From the NCBI RefSeq assembly GCF_001949145.1, contig NW_019091557.1:247736-311735 (forward strand): a stretch of DNA of 64,000 nucleotides. Reading direction: 5' to 3'. Origin of the DNA: Acanthaster planci (Eukaryota > Echinodermata > Asteroidea > Valvatida > Acanthasteridae). This document shows positions 14,200 to 27,032 of the stretch, piece after piece; the first letter of the stretch is position 1; each line of letters opens with the position of its first letter. Position numbers and translations under genes: made by a program. A model generated the notes under the pieces. The model ran no database searches. It worked only from the letters and a program-made list of their open reading frames with translations, and was not told where the DNA came from.

Positions 14200-15123
14200 C
14201 AGACAAGACTTCAAGACGGAGTTGGCTCGCTGACGGAGGAGAGGAAGAGAGAATCTCGCCGAGTCTGGAGGTGTTTAAAGACGTCAGACCGCGACGGTTC
14301 GTTTAGCTGCTCAGCAGAGGAAGATTTGGCGACGGGACGAGTTCAGCCCTCCGCCTCGTGGACTACACCTTTGAGCGAATAACTTCACCAGGCGTGGCGC
14401 TGTTACTCTGCCAGGACTCAAGTCACTGAAAAAAGTACATCTCCGAGACGGGCTTTGCTCAGTGGACACGGACTTCACCGGTAGTGCGGTCTTCGGGCAG
14501 GAGTTGGCTACATACAAGGCGCACACAAGGAGCCCCCCCCCCAACGTACCCCGCAGTTCCATTAGAGGAGTGTGGTAGGGCTACCTTCATTAAAAATCCA
14601 TCTACGACACTTTGGACCAGCCACCCGTAGAATATGAAATCGCGATTACGAGCCGGCCCGGTACTCTGGGGAGTTGACAGGGGCATGATCGTGCAAGCCA
14701 GCCGGGTTTGTCGGTGTTGTTTGGCTTTGTTTCATTCATTCATTCTTTCCTTCTTTTTCATTCGGACTCGAGCACAGTAGCACCGAAAACTGGAAATCGA
14801 AAGAGCTGGAGGAGAAAACCCTCTCCATCTGGTTGCGAGCGTCCGGTGAATGTCCGTAGGGACTTGGCAGTTGCCGCGTCCCGCGCACGGGGAGTGAGGT
14901 TTTGCGACGGGGTGTGTGCGTGTCCATGTGTGCGTGTGTATTTTAGATCCTTGGGGGCAAATCTTCCAGATGAAACTATAAAAATGTGGGAGAAGTGACA
15001 AACTCGAAGAGTTGTTGGCTGTTGACCCACTGAAGTAGCCGATTGATCTGCGGTAACGCGCGCAGTAGAACTATTGAAGGAATTGTATCGAAATTAATTG
15101 GTTTTTGTGGATCTTGTTATAGT
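14200..15123 (+). other. CpG-rich block ending at a consensus splice donor
   Basis: Clearly richer in GC and CpG than its surroundings, with many short frames on both strands, none convincing (several lack ATG). The sequence agt|gtaagta at 15124 is a strong donor. A 5' non-coding exon or regulatory island of a plus-strand gene is possible. Confidence 0.25.
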
Positions 15124-15129
15124 GTAAGT

Positions 15130-18100
15130 AAGAAATTTCATTTCGAGTATAGCCTCAGATATGGAGACTTATGATGCTCGATCTGAGGGTACGATTCCGC
15201 ATGAAATGCAAATGAAAATAAAACCGTGAGAGTGAATCCTCCGTCAGGTCAATCTGGCGAAATAAAATGAAAAATGCGCGCTTTTAAAAGTGGATGACTC
15301 TTTTACGGTTATTTCGGTAACTCAATTCTTCAAAGGGACCGAGGAAATGAATCTGAAAGCCACGTTTGGCGAATCTGACCGGGAGAATCTACAACAGAAC
15401 CTGCATGGCCGTACCTGAAGACGGACAATGAAACCAAAATTAACGAAGTTTAATTAAAGACGGGTTTGTTAAAGCTGTTGTGTCCGAAATACCGAAATGG
15501 ATTATATGACATACGGATTTGAAAGGTGCCTTTTCTTATCAAAGTCGTCTAGAGTTAGATTAGGGATATCGATGAGTTGTCAGAGTGAGCCGAAGAACTT
15601 AAACGTGGGCAGTTTCCCACAGCTCCGAAATATTTTGACCGATATTCAGGAGCTTTGAATACGCACAGCGCGTTGATATTACAACAATATTCTTACTGAT
15701 AAAAGAACGGCACATTCAAAGCAACATCAGACACTGTTTTATAATTCCTTCATTTTCTTCTTGGACTTACCCTGCAGTGTTGCCTCTTTCTTAAGTGTGT
15801 TATGCTAAGATTGTCATCTCCTTAAAACGGATCCCCTGTCGAGTCTTGGTAATCTCCACTATCAGCACTTTTTACCGGACACAAAAACCCAACGTTACGC
15901 CGGATATTTGAAGTAAACTCCATTTAGATTAGCCGATCCTGGCGATAATTCCTGCTCATTTCGAACAAAAAACGACAGTAGGGGAAGAGTGTCTCGATCA
16001 CCTAACCAAAAAAATATCATTCCTCCTTCGCTCACCCTACGGGGTCTTTACGATGAAACCCGGTCTAATCCGAGCCTCAACCCGCTGCCGTTTCGAGAAA
16101 TCGTCGTTCCCCTCCAATAAGTTGTTTAATTGTTTTCTCCCGCACTTTCTCCCCTTGGAGGGTTGGTATCTATCCGCTCCTCTCAGGGCTCAGCTTACAA
16201 CCCAGGGGCGCTAGATAAACCTGCTGTCTTTTCAAAAGACAAGAGAATAGAAGGGTAGCTAGATTGTTATCAATGATATACTTACTTGCATCTCATGCTG
16301 TACTTCTCTATCTCCTCATTGAGTGTTGAGGCCATCATTGTCATTACACACTTAAGCGTCATAGGGAGGGAGGGAGTCCGTCATGAGTGGGAAGACAGCA
16401 TGCACGAATACATCAGCAACGGACGGGAATCTCTGTCAGTAATCCTGTACAGAACTCCTCTTTTTGAGGGGGGTCCCTCGATACCCCCATATTATATGAT
16501 CACTATACCTCGTGAAAACAACCAAGCACTGTGGTAGAACCGAACCAGCACAGTGCCTTGTTTTCAGTCCCGGTTATCCTGGCACGATGCCCACAAGAAG
16601 AGTTGGATTAAATTCGTGTGAAACCTTATATCGTCTACTTGTCCAACCCTGCAAAATAGGCGAAACATAAGAAATTTCTCTTATTTTTGTTTCACCTCTA
16701 AAACCAAATATCCTTCTTGTCTGAGTAGTGCTAGCAAAACGTTACAGGAGACCTGGATAAACGAAATTTAAATGCCTTATTTTGAACATTTTCCACATAC
16801 ATATGGTCGAAATAAAGGATCGGATTTGATTAATTATACCAAATACGACTCATCAGATAATTCATTTTAGCTAGAGTCTCTCCTGTTTGATATACATTTT
16901 CCTGAAATCCTCTTAACGATAATTGCCAATATCGTTATTCCTCAGATGTGGCTATTACTCTAACTTTAACAAAGCCAGGTTAATTTCCCACTTCTTTTGC
17001 AAGAAATTTTATGTATAAAGCCTTTTCGTATAATGTATTTCAAAATGAAAATCCAGAATGTTTCTGTGGACCACGGCAATTCTGCTTGGATAGACCTGTG
17101 CGTCAGAAGCGCCTTCTCCCAGGAGGACTTTCATGCAAGCGTATATTTAAGCCACCTCTCTCAGCGTGAGAGACTCCACAAAGAATCGGCGCGGTTTCGT
17201 CTTATCTGCAAGGCCGATCTCAGCGCGTCCTGCACGCCGCGAGAACGCAGCAACATCACCAGACATTTTCTCGAGGTCCGGTCGTCCCTCGATCTGCAAA
17301 ACAGACAGTGAACTTTAACCTTTGATGAATTATTCGTCAATCCACCTGCGGACGCGATTTTTGAACGAAATATGGAAAAAAATGTTATTCCTGCTTTTCC
17401 TAAAAAAAGGATATCATTATTTTTCGATCTGCGATAGTCTTTATCTTGTTTAATATTTTTACCTTCATGGTTAAACTTTGAAAAGGACCTGGCGTTGCAA
17501 TCCCAACAAAATCTTTTAAGACTATAGGTAAATATTTTAGGATTAAATAGGATGGTTTCTATTTACAAAATAAATGTTTACACACTTTAAAATTACTGTT
17601 TATTACTTCTGTTTTCTGTGATACAGTAAAAGAGAGACCAACTTTTCTCAACTTCGCCCAAGACGGGTCTAAAGAGAACGAAAGAGTAAAAACGTCTTTT
17701 CAACCTCATGGTACCAAGTCCAAGTCCATTAAGTTTTCCTTGGAACGGATTGAAGCCTTTATCCGTTCTCCCCTAGGGGTTCCACAAGGAGCCGAGATTG
17801 CCTTGCCTGACATCCCCCTCTCTCTATCTGTTGATCCCATCAGATCGGAGTTGGCCGGCCTAATGCATTCTAGCTGGCAGAGCAGGTGCTGTGCGGTGCG
17901 GGAGTCACTCACGACCCGGAGATGCGTCCACGAGATACCGCCGCGGCAGCGGTTCGGTTCGCTCTCGACTGCATGCTCGACACTCAGCTAAACCTTCGCA
18001 ATGAACCTGAAAATGATGAACAAGGCCGGGCTTTTTCCTCGAAGAGCAAGACTTACAGCAACACACACTTTTTCTTGGATTTTCTGAGCGCAGTGTGTTT

Positions 18101-18262
18101 AGCTACAGTTCAAGCTAAGCCAAATGATTGAACATGGAATTGAAAAACAGAGGCAAAGACCATTTCTGTTGTTCATGTAATATGTTTTCCCCAAATCTAT
18201 TCAAAAAGAGGAGGTCGAATTATCTGACAGGAAAAGCATCTGTATAGAGCACATGCATGCGC
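15130..18262. other. No gene seen
   Basis: GC-richer patches at 17075-17310 and 17650-18000 stand out from AT-rich flanks. The frame through the first (ends HFLEVRSSLDLQNRQ) is not recognised. Either patch could be an exon or regulatory sequence. Confidence 0.5.
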
Positions 18263-18480
18263 TGTCAGGTTGGCGTAGTGGTTCTTTCCTCGCCTTCCAC
18301 CTCTGTGGTCCCGGGTTTGAATCCCGGCCCGGTCCACATGTGGATTGGGTTTTCAGTCCCTACCTGATTCCATGGGTTTTACCCAGAATATTCCTTTGGG
18401 TTTGCCTCCCACCTCCAGAATATACCCGTTTGGGGTTTGCGTCCCACCTCTAAAACTTAAACTGCTTCTCACTGTCTCCT
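18263..18480 (+). mobile_element. tRNA-derived SINE, related but distinct type
   Basis: A box TGGCGTAGTGG (18271-18281) and B box GGTTTGAATCC (18314-18324) have tRNA-like spacing. The body resembles the other two SINEs only loosely (gattgggttttcagtcc, then cctcccacctccag), and a near repeat of its 3' part (gtttgcctcccacctc / gtttgcgtcccacctc) occurs at about 18398 and 18434. No clear tail or target duplication was found, so the 3' limit is approximate. Confidence 0.65.
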
Positions 18481-18738
18481 CTCTACAGGTTTCTTCAGGC
18501 TTACGAGCTACAGTGCGTAGGGCACTTTTGAGGAATCCTTCGCGTTATTACCAGTTACCGAGAATGGGTCACTTGGGAGACATTCCCGTAAAAACGTGCA
18601 CAAACTTTACTGTCCCATATTTCAATATTCCCCGATCTGATCTTAACCAAACTTTGCATGTTTTCATTTTAGACCCTAATCTATCATCTTTCAAGATTTG
18701 GACCGTAAAATTCGGCCTCCTTCTGGTAGTTGGAGCAT

Positions 18739-18830
18739 TAGGGAGACTTTGAAATGTCTCCCTAAATGTCTCCCTAATGACCAATGTCTCCCTAAGGTTG
18801 AAAAATTTACAACAAAGTGTCTCCCAAATG
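18739..18830 (+). repeat. Short tandem-like run of ATGTCTCCCTAA
   Basis: ATGTCTCCCTAA recurs at about 18755, 18765 and 18784, with a variant GTGTCTCCCAAA near 18817 and an inverse GGGAGACTTT at 18741. The frame across it (repeated CLPK) is a consequence of the repeat. Confidence 0.5.
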
Positions 18831-19714
18831 ACCTATTTGTGCTAATATGTCAGTTTAAATTGCTTTATGTCTCAGTGTTAAGAACAGGGGCAGACACCTG
18901 GACTCTTTCGTGCGTGATGGCAGCAGGAACATCAAAAACTATCAAATTTCTTTTCAGGACCAAGATACGTAGACAAAAAAACGTCGATTCATTTTTGTCC
19001 GGGGAGTTTTCTTTATCTAACACAAATGCACAAGAGCACCCTTCAGATCAACATATGAGTACTACTTTGAATGAGTATAAAAATCCGAGAAATCTCCGAA
19101 TGTCTTTTTGGCCGGGAAGAGGGGTGGCATCATGTTCTTCAAAAATGGTTTGTGGAAAGTTTCTACATGTGGCCGACTTTATCATTAAAGTAATGTTTAA
19201 AATGTCCTGAAACCTCAGAAATGTTGTTTTCAGATATACCAATACGCTAGCTATATTATGTGGAAGCTCAGTGGTGCCTTGCCCATTACTTTTTTATAGC
19301 GAAATGATGCAATACTTTTGCTTTTTGGGGGGTCATAACGCATTACCTTTTGGGTAGTAGCGCTATCGTTCTCATGACCAATTATGAATTACGCCATCGG
19401 GAGTGGCTAGTTCCGTATAGCCTAACATAAGACCATTTGAACAAGTTTGTTTTAGCCAAGTACAAGTTTAGCCTTGGTAAGTTTTAAACAATGTGTTTCA
19501 TTCTCATTGTACAAGGTACCACCGCATATGATATTCTGCACCCTTTCGGTTTCCTCACGACGGGTCGCCTTGTTGCCACACTTTTTAAGGCTCTGGTGAA
19601 ATTTGGGCTTGATTGCAACTCCTAGAGCAGGGATCTTGTCATTGGGGAACTTCTTTTTAACTATTTGCATCGTAAACAATATGCATGCAACATGAAACCG
19701 TACTTGAGTGTAGC

Positions 19715-20665
19715 ATGCACTGTAAAACCCAAGTGTTTAACTTCTAAACGCAAATCAGACGCAAATCTGTAACTTTTTTACATTTTGACACGTTTATAAA
19801 TTAACACATACGACATGTTTATACGCTGAACACACTATTTTATTTAATAAACGCAAGGTATGATTTTGATGAAATAATATGGATGTGTTTAGCACATGTT
19901 CAGTTTTCAAACAATTTTCACTTAATGCCTAAACATGTGTAAAGGCTGTAACACCTTTTATACACCGACACGTTTATAAAGGGTACAGTGTTTATTAACT
20001 ACACGCTATTGGGTAACGATGACATACACGCGTGTTGAAGCCATACGCAGTGATGTTGAGAGTGGCAAGCCAACTGCTACAACTCAACACAAAAACAAAA
20101 ATGATTGAAATCCTGTTGACAGACTTTTTTTCAGAAAATTATCACCTATCACCTATCCGAGATCCTGAAATATCTATGCCCGTTATATGCACGAACCTAT
20201 GTGAGAAACGAATAGATGCAACTCTGAACAGTCCGATTTCTCTACATTTGCAACTAGTAACAGCCAATTAAGAGATATGCGGGGGACGCGGAAGAAGACG
20301 GAGTGTGCATAGACATCCGTATGCATACAGCACATGGGCCTCGTCCTGTCTTAAACGCTCTGCGGTAGAACTGAGCGTATTTAATGTCTAAACGCGGTGT
20401 ATATTTTCAGTGTAAAAACCTAGTGATAATCCCTCTGCATCCATATTTTATACGTTATATCAGCTTAAATTAACCACTTAGGCCATGTGATTTGAATTTC
20501 ATCTTCGCTAAGAGTAATGGCGGAAAATAATGGAATTCATATTTCAGTCGCTCTAAACAGGCGTCTAATATCCCGATGATAAACACTTTTTATGTTATAC
20601 ACGTTCACGTCTAAACGCACCGCGTATTCAAATGTGTAATGTGTTTAGTTTATAAACTAAACTTA
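19715..20665. repeat. AT-rich interval with recurring TAAACG / TTTATAAA motifs
   Basis: TTCTAAACGC, GTCTAAACGCGG and GTCTAAACGCACC recur at 19742, 20387 and 20610; GACACGTTTATAAA occurs at about 19787 and 19968. CACTGTAAAA near the left edge and TTTTCAGTG at about 20408 look like element ends. GTTTAGTTTATAAACTAAAC at 20643-20662 is a perfect 20-bp palindrome. This is probably one or more decayed DNA transposons; limits are approximate. Confidence 0.4.
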
Positions 20666-23600
20666 TAATACTTTTGGCACGCCCCTGTCTCGTTCTTTTT
20701 TTGATACGCTCACCGATTATCAAGTTTGAATTTGTCCTTAAATGTTGTATCGGGTGCTTGTAAAGAACATGTCATGTCTTTATCATCCTTTCAAACTGTG
20801 TACATGGAACTTTTCAAAACTCGTAATGTGCCTGTGTCAGTCTACCTTTTCATTATTGTGACAACCCCTAGTCATATGAATCAAATTAAGCAATTCCTGT
20901 CGTATACAGCATTTTTTAACGCAACCAATATCTATGCTGTCAACTGGTCACACTCCTTGTCTTATCGACAACTGCTTAACCGCTTTCAGCATGAAGGTTG
21001 GTTCTAACTTCCCACAAATTCCTGTTAGAGGATAGCACAAAATCGTCAGCAATAGGTTTTGTTTTAACAGGAAACCAATTCCAGGTCCGAAAGAATCAGG
21101 GTGTAGAGTAATGTCTTTGTATGCGATTTGTTTATTTTTTTTAATTTACCGATTGTTGTGTTTCCGACGGCTGTTTCATCAATTTGCCCCACACCTGGGA
21201 AGTGTAAAAAAAATAGCAAAATCGTATACCAATGCTGATACAAGCAAGTATTTGTGACTCGATGGACAATGGATCAAAGTATTACGACAAAATTTCCATC
21301 AATGGTAGGAGTTGAGGAGAGAAAAGGAGATTGGTTAGCACACTTTTGTGTTTGACTAGTAAGATTGGTTAGAGGCTTAGTTTGACACTCACGTGACTTT
21401 CTGCGCTTACCCAGGCCTGGCCCAACTAATCGATCCGCTAAGCCGGTTACTTGGGAAAGTATCCCACAGTGCGATGCGAATACGAGGCGGCTTTGCAAAG
21501 GAAAGCTGGTACCGATCAAGATTCAGGAAAAAAATTATTGCACACAGGGGCGAGTTGGCTCTTTTCAAATTAGTTTTGTGATATGAAGGCCAGATATAAT
21601 GTGTTTCAATGCCATCAGGTGCGTGCACGTTGAGTGTGCAAATGTTCTGTACGCGCGAGCCTGTTGATCCAAATGTCTTCGAAATACGGGACAGCAGATG
21701 GGGATCAAGAAAAGAAGTAACATCCAATATGCCAATGCTCGTGGCAATCTGTAGGGAGTGACGTCATACGAGAGAGATCTATAAATTGTCAGTGTGTGTA
21801 TGGCCGCCCTTATAGGGCTACCTCGCGTGCGCTTACATGGGTCCTCGAATGACCTACACGACAGGTTTCATGTTTGAATATACCAAACAGCATCATTCTG
21901 GCCGCAAGATTAATGTATACGTAAGCAAGGGATTATTTTTGTTGTTCTTTACTCGTTTTTCTAGTTGCTTACCTGTTTCTTATACTACTATCTTTATCCA
22001 CTTTATATTCATGAACAATACTGAGTTCTTTTGAATTCTCAGTTTTGTTCAACTGTTTGCAATTTTAAAATGTGATCTCTGGGTTTAAATTTCTTCTTAT
22101 TACTATCACAAGTCAAACAAACGTTTTAAGGTAACTGAAACTACATGTATGATCAGTTGAAGTCGAAGAAAATAAGTTTTCTTTACCCTTACCGATGTAT
22201 GCGTGGTTTCCAAGCCAATGTCGTTGTGTGACCATTGGCCAAATCCATTAAAAAGGAAAACGGTGCGATTGATTGGTCTTAAATTAAGAGTGCTTGCCAT
22301 AATTCCCGGGTTTTTTTGTTTTGTTTTTATTTCATTCGAAATGATAGAATGTGAGCTTTTGGTAAAATCACTAGGATTAAGCTTTCATGATTTACCAGAC
22401 ATATAGAGCGTTGTCAACATCATGATACGATTACATCATCATTAAGTATTTTCAATGCATTTCTTTTCCACGCAACAAGGCTTTTTTCAATCGTAAATTG
22501 TGTAAGTTGTGTCAGTTAACTGAAAATCCATCTTATCGGATATGCCGGAAGTTTTGTTTCTTTACTGGACAAAATTGGCAGATACCACGACAAAATATGG
22601 GCAATGGCCGCTTCATAATTCCTTTCTCATTTTTCATACCTGCCTGATATCCCACTTTCGTATCGTGTAGCCTGTTAAGATTCAATTTAAGATGGTTATT
22701 TATTCACTAGAAGTCACTGCCTGTCTTATCTCACGGAATATCAAATGAACATTACTCTCTGTCGGAAACCACTGGAACAACATCAACCCTCTTGGGTTTT
22801 AAAGGAAACATCTGAACACACATGGTGAGGAACAAAACCGAGGAAGAAAAAGGCTGAGACGACCAGCGCAGGGGATATAATGAATTCGCTTTTGCGAGAA
22901 ATGTGGGAGGACTTATAGTGGTGTCAATCGGATTAAATCTTAAGTCTTTGGCGTGCGTTGAGAGAGAGACAGAGAGAGAGAGAGAAAAAAGAAAAGAAAC
23001 AGAGGAGAGCAAGGGGGAGACAGGGGGAGATGGGATGTACACGGAGAGCAGCGGGTGGCCGGGGATAAGTCAGGCGGAATTGCTAGCGATTTGCTCTCCC
23101 CTGGCCGGCCGCGAAGTGTCGCACGCCCATCTCTTCCGGAGAGGAAATTGCATGCGGATGCGACGAAATGGAGTGGTGGCCCGATGATCCGCTGCCGTGA
23201 AGCGTTGTAATCGGTCACTTCGGATTTGGGGTTTGTGGGGCAGGGTTAAGTGCGTGTCCAGCACTTTTCGTCTCAGCTTTGTCGTCCTTTCAAAAATAAC
23301 TGCATTGGAATGTTTTTCATTCTGTCTGTTATTTTTTAAACACCTTTTGGCTAATATAGTGTTAATATATGGAAACGCGATGCGCTGTGAAAACCAACTG
23401 CGGTCATTGACATTTAAGCAAAAAAAAAAAGATGTATTGCCTGGAGAAAAGACTAACTCAAATCATTTTTAATAATCGAATAAAAATGCAAAAGGTTACT
23501 ATTCCCAGGGCTGACCAGGTCAGAGTCAATTTTTTTTCATTTGTTTTGGCAGGGGCGGATTTTGATTGGACTAATACAAAATTGACGTGAAATGGTAAGG

Positions 23601-24879
23601 AAGGTTTTTCATATCCCAAAACGACCCCCCCCCCATACCGTGCTTTAAGAAGTGAGAACCTTAAACTAAAATGCAGTGTGGAAAAGAATAAAACATTTGT
23701 TGTGGTTGTTCTGAATTGAAAGTTGAGCAATTTTGGGTTATTTTAACTGCATGTGACTCGCCGATACGTGGCATGGTTATTAGCTGTTAGCGGGAACGAT
23801 CAGTTCGGGCTAGTCGACTGGGGGAACGTGACGGATCAGCCCCAGGAAGAGCGAACGCTCCTCGCCTCCTTTACTGATGCCATCTCGGCATGATGGATCA
23901 CGGAGGCCTCACTTGATGAGCTCCTAATGATTCGGCTTGGCAGTCCCAAGAGTCTCGGGAGTGTGCATGCTTGTCGGGTTCTTGCTCGGCAAACATGGAG
24001 CGTCGGTGCTTATTTCTTCTCTTTCTATATTCTCTTCGTGTTTTTTTCCGCGTGGAAAAACCCCAGATGAAAGGGTAACATTTTTTCGTGTTCGTCTGCT
24101 CACCGTGCTCGGTCGGTCATTATCTGGTAATGGCCTCGGGGCTGTAGGCGATGGGGGGACCCCGGTGCATAGAGGGGGTCATAAACGCTGATATGTATTA
24201 TGCATGGGCACTGAGTGGCCGTGTTTTGCCCAGAAAATCGCCCGGCAGATGCCGTTGAGGATGGGGTCTTTGTAGGGGCTCCACGCAGAGAGGCCTCCTG
24301 GCACCACGAACATTGCCCGCGGTTGTTTGGTTGCGGTTGGGACAGTGGAGAGGGCAGGGGGACACAACTGGGCACCAAAGAGGAAATGTTTGGACAAGAT
24401 TTCGGATTTGGGAAGCATGAAGGATTTTAGAAATAAAAGGGATGAGAGAGTATGTGCAGCGGATTTATTGTCACAAGACTTGGGTTCAAAGGAGGTTGGA
24501 GTCAACACCAAACTCTCCAACACAAGAAAGATAAATAAGTAATTAAATAAATAACATAAAATAACGATCAGAGTAATGATAAAAAGATGAAGTCCTGTAA
24601 ATGTCATTTATACATCAGTAAAAATATAATGCATTACCAATGTGTCCGCCAGTTCGCAACAATAAGACATGAAACACTCCGACAGAACCGACCTCCGGGC
24701 CCGGAAAATTCCTGGATTCCTGGTCAACTCCGTCTGACGTACGTCCCGAGGGGTTTACCACTAATCATTGTTTTAATCGATGATCTTTGGCGCATAAACA
24801 AGTTTACTGAATGATAATACAGTAGCTCCTTTCCCCACGGAAGATGGATTTCCCATGTGACTCTAATTAATAGGCCTAA
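20666..24879. other. No gene seen; two GC-rich patches
   Basis: Patches at 22950-23250 and 23760-24400 are GC-rich. Frames in the second run on both strands and are not recognised. 20700-22900 is AT-rich. A run of nine or more C lies at about 23626. Confidence 0.5.
22961..23030 (+). repeat. (GA)n microsatellite and purine-rich tract
   Basis: An interrupted GA run is followed by a purine-only tract to about 23030. Such polypurine tracts can form triplex DNA and may bind GAGA-type factors. Confidence 0.85.
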
Positions 24880-25413
24880 AGTGTAGCTGCAATGACTTTT
24901 TCTTGGACACCATTTTTCTGCAACTTTGTGCTCTTCTTCAATGTAGGAAAAGTCTTTTACTCTCCTGTTTGATTAAATGCATTGAAAAGTGCAATTGTTA
25001 AAACTTGTAATAATATTATCCATGCTTTCCTGGACAACTGAGGGCACTGTTGCTGGGATGTCATCCAGAGAACTGAACCGAGAGCGTAGTCAATGAAAAC
25101 GTTTCTGAGAAAGAGATTTATGTTTGCTTATTGCTATACGTATATAAAGAACAATGAATCAGCAGAGAAGAGAAAATTCAGTTCAACAAAGTATGCCAAA
25201 ATCGCAGGATTTTTGTGTACAAACCAATGTAGCAATGAGGCTTTCTTCCTGGGATGGCGTCACAGTTTTGCTCATGAATATGGAAATCGTTATTGACATA
25301 AAAACCAAAAAGGCAGTAAAATACCCTCCGAAATAGTGAAACAAAATTTGAAATTACCCTGAAAAGGAGCATTTTGAAAGTTTGTATCAAAACAAATTGA
25401 CTACAGCTCCACT
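24880..25413 (+). mobile_element. MITE family 1, copy A (534 bp)
   Basis: The ends form an inverted repeat: left AGTGTAGCTGCAATGA, right (reverse complement) AGTGGAGCTGTAGTCA. TAA flanks both sides (24877-24879 and 25414-25416), as in TWA-duplicating PIF/Harbinger-type elements; that class is an inference. The inside encodes nothing. A conserved core around 25245-25320 (tttcttcctgggatgg, cacagttttgctcatgaata, aaaaccaaaaaggca) is shared by the four other copies in the window. Confidence 0.75.
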
Positions 25414-25768
25414 TAATCAGTAGGGAGTAAATGAGGCAAAATATTCCCAAATCTGATGAATTTTAGTGCTAAAATAACCGTAATTTTGACATTTCCTCTT
25501 GCAATGACACACACTTTGCTAATAAATATGCAGTCCAGCATTTACGACCAAAACCATAAAGCTCAAAGGAAAAAAAAGCTTGGCGCTTGAAATGAACAAA
25601 AAGGTCCTTTTCAAGGATTGCATTACGCATCTTCGAGGGAGTTACATACTTAATAGCATGGCAGGGAGGGGGGACGGGCAACTGCAACCTCCTCAGCTCT
25701 TGCCAACTGTCCCCCAGGAAATCTTGCTACCCTCCTCTGAGAAAAGCCTGCCTACGCCACCGTGTACG

Positions 25769-26044
25769 CTGGGGGAGCGGGTTAGCATAGCGGTTCTTTC
25801 CTCTCTTTGCACCGATGAGGCCCGGTTCGACTCCCGGCTTGGCCCGGGCTTTAAGCGTATTTGGTTTCCAGTCCATACTCGCTCTCGCAGGTTTTCTCCG
25901 GGTACTCCGGTTTCCTCCTGCCTTTAAAACTGGACCTTCTTCCTAACTCCGCAATGTGATGCTGATTAATTAAAGGCTATTAATAAACGTAGAGTTATTG
26001 GCGCAAATAGCCTGAGTAGCTGAAAGCGCCATTAAAACAAAACA
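25769..26044 (+). mobile_element. tRNA-derived SINE with perfect 10-bp target duplication
   Basis: The head has an RNA polymerase III A box TAGCATAGCGG (25783-25793) and B box GGTTCGACTCC (25824-25834). The body contains the run TTTCTCCGGGTACTCCGG, and the 3' end is an A-rich tail (attaaaacaaaacaac). The flanks carry the same ACCGTGTACG at 25759-25768 and 26045-26054, so the ends are well defined. It shares head, body and tail with the copy at 59629. Confidence 0.85.
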
Positions 26045-26651
26045 ACCGTGTACGTACCTGGGATAAAATGGCGCACTTGCGTACTTGTGTTTTTACTCGA
26101 TGTTCCCTCTTCTTCATTACATGTGGGAAAATGCTGTTCCTCACCTTGCATCTTCTCCGTAATGACGTTGAGGTTCGGAGCTGCAAGTGTGTGACAAAAA
26201 AAGAACATTTGAAGCGGCCATCCGTCTCCCGTATCACACACACAAACAGCGCAACCTAGTGAGGCTATCAAGTCACTCGGTGATGACCTCACTATGAAAC
26301 GTACGTCGCACAGCATGGATCTCCAGATCTTGATACAAGTACAAAAATGTCTTGTATCTTTAAGGTAAATCTTTGGAGCGGGAAAAGAGAAGTTTTGAAT
26401 TGACAAAAACAAACGCTGACATGGTTTCGAAACACAAAAGCATTCTCCGTTTATTTCATCCAAATTCAAAGAGTGAACGTCAGCACTGTCGAAATTCCCA
26501 TAACTGATTTTACCTGTTAATACTACACAAACACAGAAGAGAGACCTCTATCAACTTGTGATTTCAACGGGTAGGGAACATTATTCCCCATTCTACACGA
26601 AATTGTCCTGAATGACTTTAGGTACCGTCAGTTTAGGCGCTTCTACTGAGA

Positions 26652-26997
26652 CAATAAGCCTTTTGCGAGTTAAATTTGAATAATCTGGTACACTGAGTTC
26701 TTCAAATTCACGTGAACATAACAATTGAAATTCTCCATACTATAGCCACTGTTGCTATACCACGTGATTCGGTGCAAGCTTTTCCTTAGTTACATAAGGA
26801 CGCCTCGCAACAATACAATGGCACAACGGAACCAGTCTATTCCATAGATGGTGGTCGCTAAACAAAAGCTTGCCCCAAAATCACGAGATATAGCAACAGT
26901 GTCTTTAGTCTGAGGAATTCAAATTGTTATGTTCATGTGCAAGCAGATAACTCAGTGCAGCAGATTTATTCAAATTTAACTCGTAAATGGCTTATTG
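26652..26997. mobile_element. 346-bp foldback (long hairpin) element
   Basis: Arms 26652-26789 and 26858-26997 are inverted copies over about 138 bp, sharing CAATAAGCC, GTTAAATTTGAATAA, aacataacaattgaaatt-type sequence and GTTGCTATA. The spacer is about 68 bp. The arms align with small indels and roughly 80 percent identity by eye. It contains no coding sequence. It ends only about 35 bp before the helicase-bearing element. Confidence 0.65.
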
Positions 26998-27032
26998 GAG
27001 CATTTTGTGCCAGATTCTTTAACGATTCTAGC

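Noticed and set aside
14311-14562. 83-codon minus-strand frame resembling a signal peptide
   Set aside because: The apparent hydrophobic start depends on a ten-base homopolymer of G, and nothing downstream looks like a protein family.
24179-24607. 142-codon minus-strand frame with a hydrophobic start
   Set aside because: No recognisable motif; it overlaps equally long frames on both strands in a GC-rich patch, as expected from composition.
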